From Oligoflexia bacterium (lineage in GTDB: Bacteria; Bdellovibrionota_G; JANQFH01): a stretch of 64,000 bases of DNA. Each line of letters starts with the position of its first letter. The stretch's first letter is position 1. A program made the position numbers and the translations under genes. Below the pieces are notes generated by a model. That model was not told the origin of the DNA. It saw only the letters and a list, made by a program, of their open reading frames with translations, and made no database searches. Positions 16,139-24,750 of this stretch are shown here, one piece after another. The stretch spans positions 62,001-126,000 of the forward strand of contig JANQFH010000008.1 of NCBI GenBank assembly GCA_028277945.1, given 5' to 3'.

Positions 16139-17449
16139 ATGGGGCAACAGATGCCTATGGCAAGCAACGCAGCAAAGCCAAAACGGCTTTATCAAACGAT
16201 CAGTTCGGTTGAAAATGCCTATCAGCAGTTTGATCGGGCCGCCAAGTTTCTTGATCTGACCCCAAACCAGATTGCCGTTATCAAAGCACCCCGACGAGTG
16301 GTTGATTTGCAGCTTCCCGTACGCATGGACAACGGCGATATCCGTGTCTTTCAGGGCTATTTGGTGCAGCACAACATTGGTCGTGGCCCGGCAAAGGGGG
16401 GTATCCGCTTTCATCCACAGGTTAGCCTTGATGAGGTGAAGGCACTCGCCTTCTGGATGACCTACAAGTGCGCGGTGGTCAACATTCCCATGGGTGGCGC
16501 CAAAGGCGCCGTCCTCTGTGATCCTAAACAACATACCACCGGCGAGATAGAACGCATTTCCCGGCGCTACTTCTCTGATCTTATTGAGCTCTTCGGTCCT
16601 GACCGCAACGTGCCAGCGCCTGATGTGGGTACGAACCCGCAGATCATGGCGTGGTTCATGGATACCTATTCCATGCACAAACGTGATTTTCTGCCGGCTG
16701 TGGTTACCGGTAAACCGCTTGAAGTCGGAGGATCCAAGGCCCGCTTACAGTCCACGGGTGCGGGTGTTGTCCACTGTGTTCGCAGTGCCTTGCAGCACCT
16801 AGGCACGAATGTTAACGGTTGTCGGGTTGCCATACAGGGCTTTGGCAACGTTGGCTCAAACGTTGCTAAACTTCTCTGGGATCAGGGGGCCAAGATCGTT
16901 GCCGTCTCCGATATCAGCGGCGCCTATAGTAACAAAAAGGGTATAGACATCTCGGCGGCCCTCGAACATGTGCAACGGCATCGTGATCTCAGTGGCTTTG
17001 AACAGGGAGGTGCTGCGGATAAGCTTGAGGATGCCGAGCAGCTGCTGCATGTGGATACCGATATTCTTATTCCTGCAGCCTTAGAGAATGCCATTACTGC
17101 GCAAAACGTCAGTGGTGTGAAAGCGCGGATAATTGCAGAGGGAGCAAATGGACCGATTACCCCCGATGCCGATCAAGTGTTGCAGGAGAAGGGAGCCTTT
17201 ATCATTCCCGATATTCTCTGTAATGCTGGTGGGGTGACGGTCTCTTACTTGGAGTGGGTGCAAAACCGAATGGGCTACTACTGGCAGTTGGAACGGGTGC
17301 AGGCAGAATTATCGACGATCATGCATGCCGCTTTCAAGAGCGTTTTGGAGACGGCCGAGCGCCACGACTGTTCTTTGCGTATGGCCGCTTATATCTGTGC
17401 TATCCGTCGGGTTACACAAGCAGCAGAGTTACGAGGTCTGTACGCCTGA
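16139..17449 (+). CDS. gdhA: Glu/Leu/Phe/Val dehydrogenase (glutamate dehydrogenase)
   Basis: A 436-aa NAD(P)-dependent amino-acid dehydrogenase interconverting glutamate and 2-oxoglutarate plus ammonia. The substrate lysine lies in GPAKGGIRFHP and the catalytic lysine in IPMGGAKGAV, with APDVGTN following. The Rossmann motif is QGFGNVGSNVAK, then AVSDISGA, and the C-terminal domain has EGANGPITPDAD and NAGGVTVSYLEW. I use the ATG at 16139; an upstream TTG at 16082 would add a non-conserved extension. No good ribosome site is visible at either. It is the hexameric, small-subunit type by length. msrB follows 45 bases downstream and may be co-transcribed. Confidence 0.94.
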   Translation: MGQQMPMASNAAKPKRLYQTISSVENAYQQFDRAAKFLDLTPNQIAVIKAPRRVVDLQLPVRMDNGDIRVFQGYLVQHNIGRGPAKGGIRFHPQVSLDEVKALAFWMTYKCAVVNIPMGGAKGAVLCDPKQHTTGEIERISRRYFSDLIELFGPDRNVPAPDVGTNPQIMAWFMDTYSMHKRDFLPAVVTGKPLEVGGSKARLQSTGAGVVHCVRSALQHLGTNVNGCRVAIQGFGNVGSNVAKLLWDQGAKIVAVSDISGAYSNKKGIDISAALEHVQRHRDLSGFEQGGAADKLEDAEQLLHVDTDILIPAALENAITAQNVSGVKARIIAEGANGPITPDADQVLQEKGAFIIPDILCNAGGVTVSYLEWVQNRMGYYWQLERVQAELSTIMHAAFKSVLETAERHDCSLRMAAYICAIRRVTQAAELRGLYA

Positions 17450-17494
17450 TGCCTGGATTGACATTGGCTGGCCGTCGCGTTTATCTTTATATAT

Positions 17495-18025
17495 ATGCCC
17501 TATTCGTCTGTCATTTTGACGTTGACGGTTTTGCTCTCTTTCTGCGTGAGCGGCTGTCTTCTTTCCGACTCCAAACCCGAACCGCAAACTAGGGCAGACA
17601 ACACTGTGGAAGATTTCAAAAGCAAATCCGATGCCTACTGGCGCGACAAGCTTACACCAGAGCAGTTTAGAATCACGCGGCAAAAGGGCACGGAGAGGGC
17701 GTTTACTGGCGAGTACCATGATTTCAAAGGCGATGGCATCTACCGCTGTGTCGCCTGTGGGCAGGAGCTGTTTGATTCAAAGACCAAGTTTGATTCAGGC
17801 ACGGGTTGGCCGAGTTTCTATGATGTGATTCGTCCAGACAATTTGCAACTAACCGAAGACCGGTCGCTATTTATGCGACGTACAGAAGTGCTGTGCAATC
17901 GTTGTGGCGCCCATCTTGGCCACGTCTTTGATGACGGTCCAGCGCCTACGCATAAACGTTACTGTATCAACTCCCTGGCACTTAAGTTTGCAGAACGCCA
18001 AAAGCCACCTCAAACCAAAGACTAG
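17495..18025 (+). CDS. msrB: Peptide-methionine (R)-S-oxide reductase, exported lipoprotein
   Basis: A 176-aa MsrB that reduces methionine-R-sulfoxide in proteins. The N-terminus is a lipoprotein signal (LLSFCVSGC, lipid Cys21), so the enzyme should act at the periplasmic face. Structural zinc ligands are C85/C88 (RCVACGQ) and C134/C137 (LCNRCGAH), and the catalytic cysteine is C157 (KRYCINSLAL). A GTGWPSF motif and LGHVFDDG are present. An exported MsrA is encoded at 31221-31862, giving a complete periplasmic repair pair at two loci. How electrons reach it is not shown here. Confidence 0.95.
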   Translation: MPYSSVILTLTVLLSFCVSGCLLSDSKPEPQTRADNTVEDFKSKSDAYWRDKLTPEQFRITRQKGTERAFTGEYHDFKGDGIYRCVACGQELFDSKTKFDSGTGWPSFYDVIRPDNLQLTEDRSLFMRRTEVLCNRCGAHLGHVFDDGPAPTHKRYCINSLALKFAERQKPPQTKD

Positions 18026-18103
18026 TATTTTGCCCCGTGTTTGACTGTCAACGTCTCTAGATTTAGAAAGGCAACAGCTTTACTTTGCTGCACACACCTA
18101 CGT

Positions 18104-18320
18104 TAGCGATGGTGCGACAACCTTCGAGAAATGGCTCGCCTGCGCTTTATTTTCCCTCAGGTTGCCCCACCATCGCTAGAGTAGCGTGTGTTACAGAACT
18201 CATCAGGAGTCATTCTATTTACAGTGATCTCTGTGGGCCTATCCAACCAGCCTGAGGCGGAATAAAGCGCAGGAGGCCGGAGGCCGACGAGCCATCCGCC
18301 GAAGGCTGGTTGGATAGGCC
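18104..18320. repeat. Pair of inverted REP-like palindromic elements
   Basis: Unit 1 has arms at 18104-18123 and 18159-18178 (18 of 20 bases paired). Unit 2 has perfect 18-bp arms at 18236-18253 and 18303-18320. The interior of unit 2, read on the minus strand, matches that of unit 1: both contain ATGGCTCG and CCTGCGCTTTATT, and unit 2 carries about 15 extra bases. Two copies of one palindromic element therefore sit head to head, like a BIME. They fill most of the 345-bp non-coding stretch between msrB and the convergent VOC gene, where nothing else is visible. Confidence 0.82.
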
Positions 18321-18370
18321 ATATAAAGAACAGATGCGAAAAGAATCTACAGATATTAGTGGAAAAAATG

Positions 18371-18820
18371 CTAACTACCGGGGATCTTGCTCGCATCAAA
18401 TTCGCCGACGTTTTGCGCAAAGGCCCACTCATAACCATCTGGGTCAGCCAGCTTGCACATGCGATCACCCCAGAACATATCTTCTGGAGGTAGGACAGCA
18501 CGTGCACCCGATTCGACAGCACGGTTATAGAAACCATCAACATCTTTGCAGTAGATATAAAGCCCTAACGGTGAGCTCACCCCAGAATTTGCCGGGGTCT
18601 TGGTTTTGCCGCCAAAGGCACCCTCTGGAGCGAGCATGATAATCGTATCAAGAAAGCTCATCTCGGCATGGACAATGCGACCATCCTGTTGCATGGGTTC
18701 GCCTTTGACCTCGAAGCTAAAAGCCTTCTCGTAAAAGGCGATGGCCTTCTCAGCCTCCTGAACGGTTAAATAAGGCATCAAACCAGGCACTCCTGTAGGC
18801 TTGTAGGGTCTTGTGGTCAT
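18371..18820 (-). CDS. VOC family (glyoxalase/PhnB-like) protein
   Basis: A 149-aa protein of the vicinal-oxygen-chelate fold. The first half has LMPYLTVQEAEKAIAFYEKA and MQQDGRIVHAEMSFLDTIIM. The second half has LYIYCKDVDGFYNRAVESGA and a DMFWGDRMCKLADPDGYEWA segment typical of PhnB-like proteins. These act as metal-dependent isomerases or dioxygenases or as binding proteins; the substrate is not predictable. The ATG at 18820 has AGGAGAT just upstream and is preferred over the upstream TTG. Monocistronic, separated from sdhC by a divergent gap. Confidence 0.9.
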   Translation of the reverse strand: MTTRPYKPTGVPGLMPYLTVQEAEKAIAFYEKAFSFEVKGEPMQQDGRIVHAEMSFLDTIIMLAPEGAFGGKTKTPANSGVSSPLGLYIYCKDVDGFYNRAVESGARAVLPPEDMFWGDRMCKLADPDGYEWAFAQNVGEFDASKIPGS

Positions 18821-18984
18821 TTTTATCTCCTTCCCGGAAACCAGCGTAGCTTTACTGGGAAGCCTGGTTAAAGGCAACGGTTTTTTAGCCGTCGCTCGGC
18901 AAACTTTTTTCGTGAAGCCAGGTAGCAAAAGTGGTATGGATTACGGCTGGTTAATAACACTTTTGCCGTGCTTGGGGGGAGACA

Positions 18985-19812
18985 ATGCGCGACACAGCCG
19001 TACAGGGTGGTCATGAGATCGGTTTTGCCGCCAACCTTCGTGGTGATGCCTGGTGGTTGGCGCCTCTATTAACCTTTATAGGGCTGAGCGCTTTTGGCAT
19101 CTATGCAACTTGGGCGGCATTTCAAGGTGGCTACTACTGGCATGGCTCCTACCTGTCACCCTTTTACTCGCCACCCTTGTTCATTGATCCGGCAGCACCA
19201 GGAGCAGCACCCTTATCGCACGCCTGGTTTGGAGCGTGGCCTTCATGGTGGCCGAAATTCTTGCCGGCCTCTCCAGCCCTTTTGATCTTAATCTTTCCGC
19301 TCTCCTTTCGCGCCACCTGCTACTACTACCGCAAAGCTTACTACCGTGCCTATTTTGCCACACCGCCAGCCTGTGCCGTAACAGCCCTGCCGCAAAAAGA
19401 CTACCGGGGAGAGACCCGCCTCTTCCTCATTCAGAACCTGCATCGCTATGCACTCTATGCTGCCCTAGTGTTTATCTTTATCCTCTACTATGACGCCTTT
19501 GCCGCCTTTTTTCGTGATGGTGAGTTGGGTGTTGGTGTTGGCAGTGTTGTGCTGTTGATCAACGCCACGCTACTGGCACTCTATACCATGGGTTGCCACT
19601 CGTTACGCCATTTGATCGGTGGTCGTCTGGATAGTTTTTCTTGTGGTGCTGTTTGCGGCAAGCTTAGCCATACAGCGTGGAAAAAGGTCTCCTGTCTGAA
19701 CAAAAACCACATGCTGTTTGCATGGTTGAGTCTGTTTTGGGTGGGCTTTACCGATTTCTATGTACGCCTTGCCGCCATGGGCGTGATTACCGATTTCAAT
19801 ACTTGGGATTAA
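18985..19812 (+). CDS. sdhC: Succinate dehydrogenase membrane anchor (Sdh1-type)
   Basis: A 275-aa membrane protein with about five helices. It has the FRATCYYYRKAYYRAY and PPACAV signature and a LIQNLHRYALYAAL helix that I recognise from the single-subunit anchor of the Sdh1-type succinate dehydrogenase (as in mycobacteria and several deltaproteobacterial lineages). A HSLRHLIGGRLD segment supplies further histidines. The anchor passes electrons from SdhB to the quinone pool. The gene is followed after 3 bases by sdhA (GTG start), so sdhC-sdhA-sdhB form one operon. There is no second anchor subunit, consistent with this type. Confidence 0.88.
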   Translation: MRDTAVQGGHEIGFAANLRGDAWWLAPLLTFIGLSAFGIYATWAAFQGGYYWHGSYLSPFYSPPLFIDPAAPGAAPLSHAWFGAWPSWWPKFLPASPALLILIFPLSFRATCYYYRKAYYRAYFATPPACAVTALPQKDYRGETRLFLIQNLHRYALYAALVFIFILYYDAFAAFFRDGELGVGVGSVVLLINATLLALYTMGCHSLRHLIGGRLDSFSCGAVCGKLSHTAWKKVSCLNKNHMLFAWLSLFWVGFTDFYVRLAAMGVITDFNTWD

Positions 19813-19815
19813 ATC

Positions 19816-21663
19816 GTGGCAGATATCTCCGAGATCCAGACTATAGAACACGACGTTGTTGTTATTGGTGCAGGAGGCGCGGGTTTGCGTGCCGCCATTG
19901 AGTGTTCGGAACGTGGCAAGAATACTGGGCTTGTGTGCAAATCTCTGCTCGGCAAAGCGCATACGGTCATGGCCGAAGGCGGTATGGCTGCGGCGCTTGC
20001 CAATGTCGATCATCGCGATCACTGGAAGGTGCACTTTCGCGATACCATGCGCGGCGGTAAGTTTCTCAACCAGTGGCGCATGGCAGAGCTGCACGCCCAG
20101 CAGGCGCCGGATCGCACAAACGAGTTGGAAGAGTGGGGCGCGGTTTTTGATCGCACACCCAATGGCCTTATTAGTCAGCGCAACTTTGGCGGCCACCGTT
20201 ACCCCCGGCTAGCGCACGTTGGCGATCGTACGGGTTTAGAGATGATCCGCACACTTCAAGATTACGGTATTCATCAGGGCTTCCAGGTACACATGGAGTG
20301 TACAGCGCTCAACCTTTTGCAAGATGGGGGTCGCATTGCTGGCGTCTTGGCCTACTGGCGTGAGAGTGGACGTTTTGTCATCTTTAAAGCCAAGGCGGTC
20401 ATTTTGGCAACGGGTGGCGGCGGTAAAGCGTGGCGTGTTACCTCAAACTCTTGGGAGTATACGGGTGATGGTTTAGCCATGGCCTATCTTGCCGGGGCTG
20501 AGCTTATGGATATGGAGTTTGTGCAGTTTCATCCCACCGGTATGGTATGGCCACCTTCTGTCCGGGGGACGCTGGTTACCGAAGGTGTTCGTGGCGATGG
20601 CGGGGTTTTGCTCAACAAGAACAACGAGCGTTTTATGTTTAACTACATACCCGAGCGCTTTGCAGATGAGACCGCTGACAGTGAGCAGGAGGCGAACCGC
20701 TGGCTTGAGGGAGATAGGTCCGCACGTCGACCGCCAGAGCTACTGACCCGTGATGTGGTTGCCCGCGCCATCGTTGCTGAGGTGCAGGCGGGGCGTGGTT
20801 CCCCACATGGCGGTGTGTTTCTCGATATTGCCTCGCGACGTCCAGCAGAGTTCATCAAGAAAAAACTACCGTCGATGTATCATCAGTTCAAAGAGTTGGC
20901 CGAGGTAGATATTACCAGCCAGCCCATGGAAGTGGGCCCCACCGTGCACTACTTTATGGGAGGCATCCGTGTAGATGCAGAGACACAGAGCTCCACCTTG
21001 CCGGGTCTCTTTGCCTGCGGTGAATGCGCTGCCGGCCTGCATGGTGCAAACCGACTTGGTGGCAACTCCCTTTCAGATCTGCTGGTCTTTGGTCGTCTAG
21101 CAGGACTAGGGGCTGCCGACTATGTCGACAAACTCAAGAGTATGCCCCAGATAGACAGTGATCAAGCCAGCCAGGGCATAAAGCAGGCAACGGACGTTTT
21201 GAATCGGCAGACGGGCAAAAACCCCTATCTCATCCATGAAGATCTGCAAGAGATGATGTCCAAACAGGTGGGTATTGTGCGCCAGGAAGAAGATCTTAAA
21301 CAAGCATTAAAAGAGCTAGAACGGATTCACAAGGATGTTGCCGAGGTCAAAGCGCATGGGGCCTCACAGTACAATCCAGGTTGGCATGAAGCTTTGGATT
21401 TAAGAAACCTCATGATTGTTGCCGAGGCAACGGCGCGTGCTTGTTTAGAGCGCCAAGAGAGTCGTGGCGCGCATACGCGTTTGGACTATCCTGGCGAGCG
21501 TGATGAGGGGGTAAGCTTCAACGTGATTGTCCGTAAGAGCGAGCGAGGTATGGAGGTTTGTCGAGAGCAGCGCTCCGCACCTCCTGCAGAATTAGAACGC
21601 ATTGCCCATTTGAGCATCGAGGCGTTGGAAGCTGAGGTTGATCAGGAGGCCCGAAATGCCTAG
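19816..21663 (+). CDS. sdhA: Succinate dehydrogenase/fumarate reductase flavoprotein subunit
   Basis: A 615-aa flavoprotein that oxidises succinate to fumarate (or the reverse). It has the FAD dinucleotide motif VVIGAGGAGLRAAIE, the AEGGMAAAL segment and FHPTGMVWPP. RGDGGVLLNKNNERFM and the HYFMGGIRVD / GANRLGGNSLSD FAD-binding C-terminal motif follow. The start is GTG at 19816, 3 bases after sdhC. The stop TAG (21661-21663) is made partly of target-site bases and the first base of an inserted inverted-repeat element. A perfect AGGAGG lies within the last codons (21643-21648), exactly where the ribosome site of sdhB would have been before the insertion. Confidence 0.97.
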   Translation: MADISEIQTIEHDVVVIGAGGAGLRAAIECSERGKNTGLVCKSLLGKAHTVMAEGGMAAALANVDHRDHWKVHFRDTMRGGKFLNQWRMAELHAQQAPDRTNELEEWGAVFDRTPNGLISQRNFGGHRYPRLAHVGDRTGLEMIRTLQDYGIHQGFQVHMECTALNLLQDGGRIAGVLAYWRESGRFVIFKAKAVILATGGGGKAWRVTSNSWEYTGDGLAMAYLAGAELMDMEFVQFHPTGMVWPPSVRGTLVTEGVRGDGGVLLNKNNERFMFNYIPERFADETADSEQEANRWLEGDRSARRPPELLTRDVVARAIVAEVQAGRGSPHGGVFLDIASRRPAEFIKKKLPSMYHQFKELAEVDITSQPMEVGPTVHYFMGGIRVDAETQSSTLPGLFACGECAAGLHGANRLGGNSLSDLLVFGRLAGLGAADYVDKLKSMPQIDSDQASQGIKQATDVLNRQTGKNPYLIHEDLQEMMSKQVGIVRQEEDLKQALKELERIHKDVAEVKAHGASQYNPGWHEALDLRNLMIVAEATARACLERQESRGAHTRLDYPGERDEGVSFNVIVRKSERGMEVCREQRSAPPAELERIAHLSIEALEAEVDQEARNA

Positions 21664-21832
21664 AACTCATTTCATTACCTTAATGAAAACCGTAACGAAT
21701 TTTAGCAGCTTAAACAGGGCAGCGGGTGACGCGCCGGAGGGGCCCGCCTCCCGCCCACAGCGAAGCGAGGACGGGAGGATGGGAGCATACGGCGCGGCAG
21801 GACCTGCTGCCATGTTTGAGGTAATGAAATGA
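21656..21832 (+). CDS. 58-codon ORF running through the inserted element (leader of sdhB)
   Basis: The ATG at 21656 sits 7 bases after a perfect AGGAGG and looks like the original sdhB start: without the insert it would read ATG CCT AGG CGG and continue in the sdhB frame. With the insert the frame stays open through the whole element and ends at TGA 21830-21832, overlapping the present sdhB ATG (21829) as ATGA. The peptide is Gly/Ala/Arg-rich in the middle and resembles no family. It may be translated only to couple sdhB to sdhA. Whether the peptide itself has a role is unknown. Confidence 0.5.
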   Translation: MPRTHFITLMKTVTNFSSLNRAAGDAPEGPASRPQRSEDGRMGAYGAAGPAAMFEVMK

Positions 21833-21838
21833 GTTCTA
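21661..21838. mobile_element. MITE-like inverted-repeat element at the sdhA/sdhB junction
   Basis: Perfect 18-bp terminal inverted repeats (21663-21680 and 21819-21836) enclose 138 bp of GC-rich sequence with internal hairpins, for example CCTCCCG/CGGGAGG around 21750-21778. Both ends are flanked by TA inside CTAG (21660-21663 and 21836-21839), as expected for IS630/Tc1-mariner-type elements, which target TA and for IS630 itself CTAG. No transposase is encoded, so it would be a non-autonomous MITE. Removing the element with one TA copy rejoins sdhA and sdhB as an overlapping pair with a perfect ribosome site. Confidence 0.8.
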
Positions 21839-22584
21839 GGCGGAATTTTCGCGTTTGGCGTGGTGATCGTGCAGGCGGCGAGTTTTCTAACTATGCCATT
21901 GAGGTTGATGAAGGCATGGTGGTTCTCGATGCCATCCACCGTATTCAAGCAGAGCAGGCAGCGGATCTTGCTGTGCGCTGGAACTGTAAAGCGGGTAAGT
22001 GCGGTTCCTGTAGCGTGGAGATCAATGGCAAGCCGAAGTTGAGCTGCATGACGCGGATGAACTCCTTTGCCCCTGATGCAACTATTTCGGTGCAACCTCT
22101 AAAGGCCTTCCCCGTGATTAAAGATCTGGTCAGCGATGTCTCTTGGAACTACGAACAGAACAAGAAGATACCGCCGTTTAAGCCAAGGGCGCGCGGTGCG
22201 GATGGTAAGCACCGTATGTTACAGCGTGATGTAGATCGCGTGCAGGAGTTTCGTAAGTGTATTGAGTGTTATCTCTGTCAGAACGTCTGTCATATCCTGC
22301 GGGATCATGACAAAAAGAACAGCTTTGTTGGGCCGCGTTTTATGATTCGCTTGGCGAGTTTGGAGATGCATCCTCTAGACAGTGCCGATCGCTTGCCGGC
22401 AATCAAAGGCGAGTTTGGCTCTGGCCTCTGTAACATAACCCGCTGCTGCACGGAGGTCTGTCCGGAACACATCAACATCACCGACAACGGCATCATTCCG
22501 CTCAAAGAGCGTGTGGTCGACCGCTTTTATGATCCGCTACTGTGGTTGGCGTGTAAGTTTTTTAGTGCCAACAGGCGCAGCTAA
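21829..22584 (+). CDS. sdhB: Succinate dehydrogenase/fumarate reductase iron-sulfur subunit
   Basis: A 251-aa subunit carrying electrons from the flavin to the membrane anchor. [2Fe-2S] ligands are C53, C58, C61 and C73 (KAGKCGSCSVE...LSC). The [4Fe-4S]/[3Fe-4S] ligands come from CIECYLCQNVC (C144, C147, C150, C154) and CNITRCCTEVCPEH (C201, C207, C211). The present ATG lies in the right inverted repeat of the inserted element, with GAGG 7 bases upstream also inside the element. The insert thus supplies both start and ribosome site and changes the original N-terminus (MPRRNF to MSSRRNF). The rest of the protein is normal. Confidence 0.97.
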   Translation: MSSRRNFRVWRGDRAGGEFSNYAIEVDEGMVVLDAIHRIQAEQAADLAVRWNCKAGKCGSCSVEINGKPKLSCMTRMNSFAPDATISVQPLKAFPVIKDLVSDVSWNYEQNKKIPPFKPRARGADGKHRMLQRDVDRVQEFRKCIECYLCQNVCHILRDHDKKNSFVGPRFMIRLASLEMHPLDSADRLPAIKGEFGSGLCNITRCCTEVCPEHINITDNGIIPLKERVVDRFYDPLLWLACKFFSANRRS

Positions 22585-22606
22585 GCAGGGATTGCGGTAG
22601 CGAGCG

Positions 22607-23509
22607 GTGTGGCAGCTGTTTCTAGGCGCCTTTTTTATTAGCTTTGCGCCGATTCTGGTTAAGGCTGTGGATATTGGCCCTACTATGATCGGTGTTTACC
22701 GTTGTGGTATAGCTGCGTCGCTGCTCCTGCCCTACAGCTTGTATATCTATTTAAAAAAGCAACGAGCTAACGAAGTGCGATTTGATCTGTCGCCGCAGTT
22801 TCTAGTTTATCTTATTGGCGCTGGCTTTACCTTTGCTTTGGATCTTTTTGTCTGGCACCGTGCGGTCATCTATATTGGCGCTGGGCTGGGAACTCTCATA
22901 GCTAACACACAGGTTTTTTACCTAGCCATCTTCGGCATTCTATTTATTAAAGAACCACTGACATGGCGTTTTGGCATTGCCGTACCTTTGGCATTTATTG
23001 GCATCTATCTACTGGTTGGTGTGCAACAACCCACCTGGGTGGTCTCCAAGGAATACGCGCCCGGGATCTTTTATGGTCTTTCCACTGGCGTCATCTATGC
23101 GGTGGCACTTATCTGTTTTCAAAAAGTGGAAACCCTCAATCGAAAGTTAACAACCTCACAAAAGCTAGCGGCGATATCCACGATTACAACGTTGTTTTTA
23201 CTAGTGTTTGCATTGCTAGAGCAGCGAGTGGAGGTGCCATCAGGCAGGGATTTCGTTTGGCTGGTGACGCTAGCGGTGTCAGCACAGATTCCCGGTTGGT
23301 TGTTGATCGTCAAAAGTCTTGCCAAGGTGCCGATTTCACGCGCTGGCCTCATTCTGTTGACACAACCAACCCTTGCCATATTGATGGGAGCGTGGATTTA
23401 CGGTGAGCACCTCAGTGTAACGCAAATTGGCGGTGCCCTATTAACCCTGAGTGCGATCTATCTTGGGAGCACCCGTCATGTTAAGAGCCGTAGTCGAGCA
23501 ACTTCGTAA
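22607..23509 (+). CDS. EamA/DMT family transporter
   Basis: A 300-aa protein with ten hydrophobic segments in two EamA repeats. The first holds FISFAPILVKAVDIGPTMIG and the second PGIFYGLSTGVIYAVALICF. Each ends in the typical GxxLxxxAIYL helix (GGALLTLSAIYLGS). DMT exporters move metabolites such as amino acids out of the cell; the substrate is not deducible. The start is GTG at 22607, 22 bases after sdhB. The SDR gene follows after 12 bases, so the two may share a transcript. Confidence 0.9.
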   Translation: MWQLFLGAFFISFAPILVKAVDIGPTMIGVYRCGIAASLLLPYSLYIYLKKQRANEVRFDLSPQFLVYLIGAGFTFALDLFVWHRAVIYIGAGLGTLIANTQVFYLAIFGILFIKEPLTWRFGIAVPLAFIGIYLLVGVQQPTWVVSKEYAPGIFYGLSTGVIYAVALICFQKVETLNRKLTTSQKLAAISTITTLFLLVFALLEQRVEVPSGRDFVWLVTLAVSAQIPGWLLIVKSLAKVPISRAGLILLTQPTLAILMGAWIYGEHLSVTQIGGALLTLSAIYLGSTRHVKSRSRATS

Positions 23510-23521
23510 GGAGCTACGAAG

Positions 23522-24364
23522 ATGAACTATAATCAAACTCGCCAGGTGGTTTTCATTACCGGTGCCTCATCGGGCATTGGCGCAGCATTGGCGCGTGAGT
23601 ACGCCAGGCGTCGCACGCATCTGGCTCTCTTTGCCAGAAGGCAAGAGAGGCTGCAGGCAGTTGCTAAAGAGTGTCAAGCCATTGAGCCAAGCTGTCGCGT
23701 AGTGGAGTTAACAGGAGACGTGACTAAAGCGGATGACCTGCGGGAGGCTGTTGCAAGGGCTACTAGCGAATTAGGGCGCATTGATACAGTCGTTGCCAAC
23801 GCTGGCTTTAGTGTAGGCGGTAACGTTGAGGATCTGCGCATAGAAGACTACCAACGGCAGTTTGCTACTAACGTTGAGGGGGTGCTCCACACCCTCTATG
23901 CAACCCTAAGCGAACTCAAGCAATCGCGTGGAAGGCTGGCGATCATCGGCAGTGTAAACAGCTACGTTGCCGCGCCTAATTTTTCTGCCTACTGCATGAG
24001 CAAGTTTGCTGTTCGTGCCTTGGCGGATTCCCTACGTTATGAGCTGCAGCCCTATGGTATTTCCGTGACGCTGCTCTGTCCTGGTTTTGTCGAGAGTGAG
24101 ATACGCAGAGTGGATGATACTGGAGTCTTTCGTTCCGAGGTCGAAGACTTTGTGCCGTCGTGGCTTTACATGCGGGCTGAGCGGGCGGCGCGTGGCATTG
24201 CCAAATCCATAGAGATGAGGCGGCGTGAGGCCATTATTACTCTGCATGCAAAGGTGGCGGTCTTTTGCCAACGCCATTTTCCCTGGATGATTCCGTTAGG
24301 AATGAAGTTTTTGCTACCTGCCAAGGTAAAAAAGGCACTGCAGCGCAACCGCGACAAGTCTTAG
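23522..24364 (+). CDS. Short-chain dehydrogenase/reductase (SDR)
   Basis: A 280-aa classical SDR with the TGASSGIG cofactor motif (residues 13-20), NAG at 93-95 and catalytic Ser144, Tyr157 and Lys161 (YCMSK). After the core, a C-terminal part with RAERAARGIAKSIEMRRRE and a hydrophobic/basic tail resembles SDRs acting on lipids or ketones at the membrane. An arginine after the glycine-rich loop (FARRQERL) suggests NADP preference. A GGAG sequence precedes the ATG. The stop overlaps the convergent response-regulator stop by 4 bases. Confidence 0.92.
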   Translation: MNYNQTRQVVFITGASSGIGAALAREYARRRTHLALFARRQERLQAVAKECQAIEPSCRVVELTGDVTKADDLREAVARATSELGRIDTVVANAGFSVGGNVEDLRIEDYQRQFATNVEGVLHTLYATLSELKQSRGRLAIIGSVNSYVAAPNFSAYCMSKFAVRALADSLRYELQPYGISVTLLCPGFVESEIRRVDDTGVFRSEVEDFVPSWLYMRAERAARGIAKSIEMRRREAIITLHAKVAVFCQRHFPWMIPLGMKFLLPAKVKKALQRNRDKS

Positions 24365-24750
24365 CCGGGCTTACCTGCTTCTTGTTTGAGCCCCATGCGA
24401 ATGGTAGTTAAGAGCTCTTCGTTGTCCACGGGTTTTTCTAGAAGCGTCACGACATCGGCTTCGAGCGATTTTGTCAAGTTCTCTAGCGAGCCTTGGGCAG
24501 TGAGAATGACGATCGGCGTTTTTGCCGTCTCCGTCTGTGCCCGTAATTCCTTGATAACGCCAAAGCCATCGATGCCAGGAAGGCCAAGGTCAAGGATGAT
24601 AATGTCTGGCTTATCTTTGCGAGCGAGCTCAACGCCGGTTTCGCCATCTGCTGCAAGAAGGACTTCATAGCCATTCGACTTTAAGCGGATCTCCAGAGCC
24701 CGCTGTAAGGTACGATCGTCTTCGACGATAAGAATCTTATTGCACGCCAT
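24361..24750 (-). CDS. Single-domain response regulator (CheY-like)
   Basis: A 129-aa receiver domain with no output domain. The acidic pocket is EDD (10-12), the phospho-acceptor is Asp54 (IIILDLGLPG), with Thr84 (VILTA) and Lys106 (EKP). The ATG at 24750 has a G-rich ribosome site and overlaps the end of the upstream histidine kinase by 14 bases; an earlier start at 24786 is less likely. It probably receives phosphate from that kinase and acts by protein contact. Confidence 0.94.
   Translation of the reverse strand: MACNKILIVEDDRTLQRALEIRLKSNGYEVLLAADGETGVELARKDKPDIIILDLGLPGIDGFGVIKELRAQTETAKTPIVILTAQGSLENLTKSLEADVVTLLEKPVDNEELLTTIRMGLKQEAGKPG

Noticed and set aside
21638-21832. Separate gene starting at 21638 across the inserted element
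   Set aside because: The upstream start is within the sdhA coding end; only the ATG at 21656, with AGGAGG before it, is a plausible translation start.
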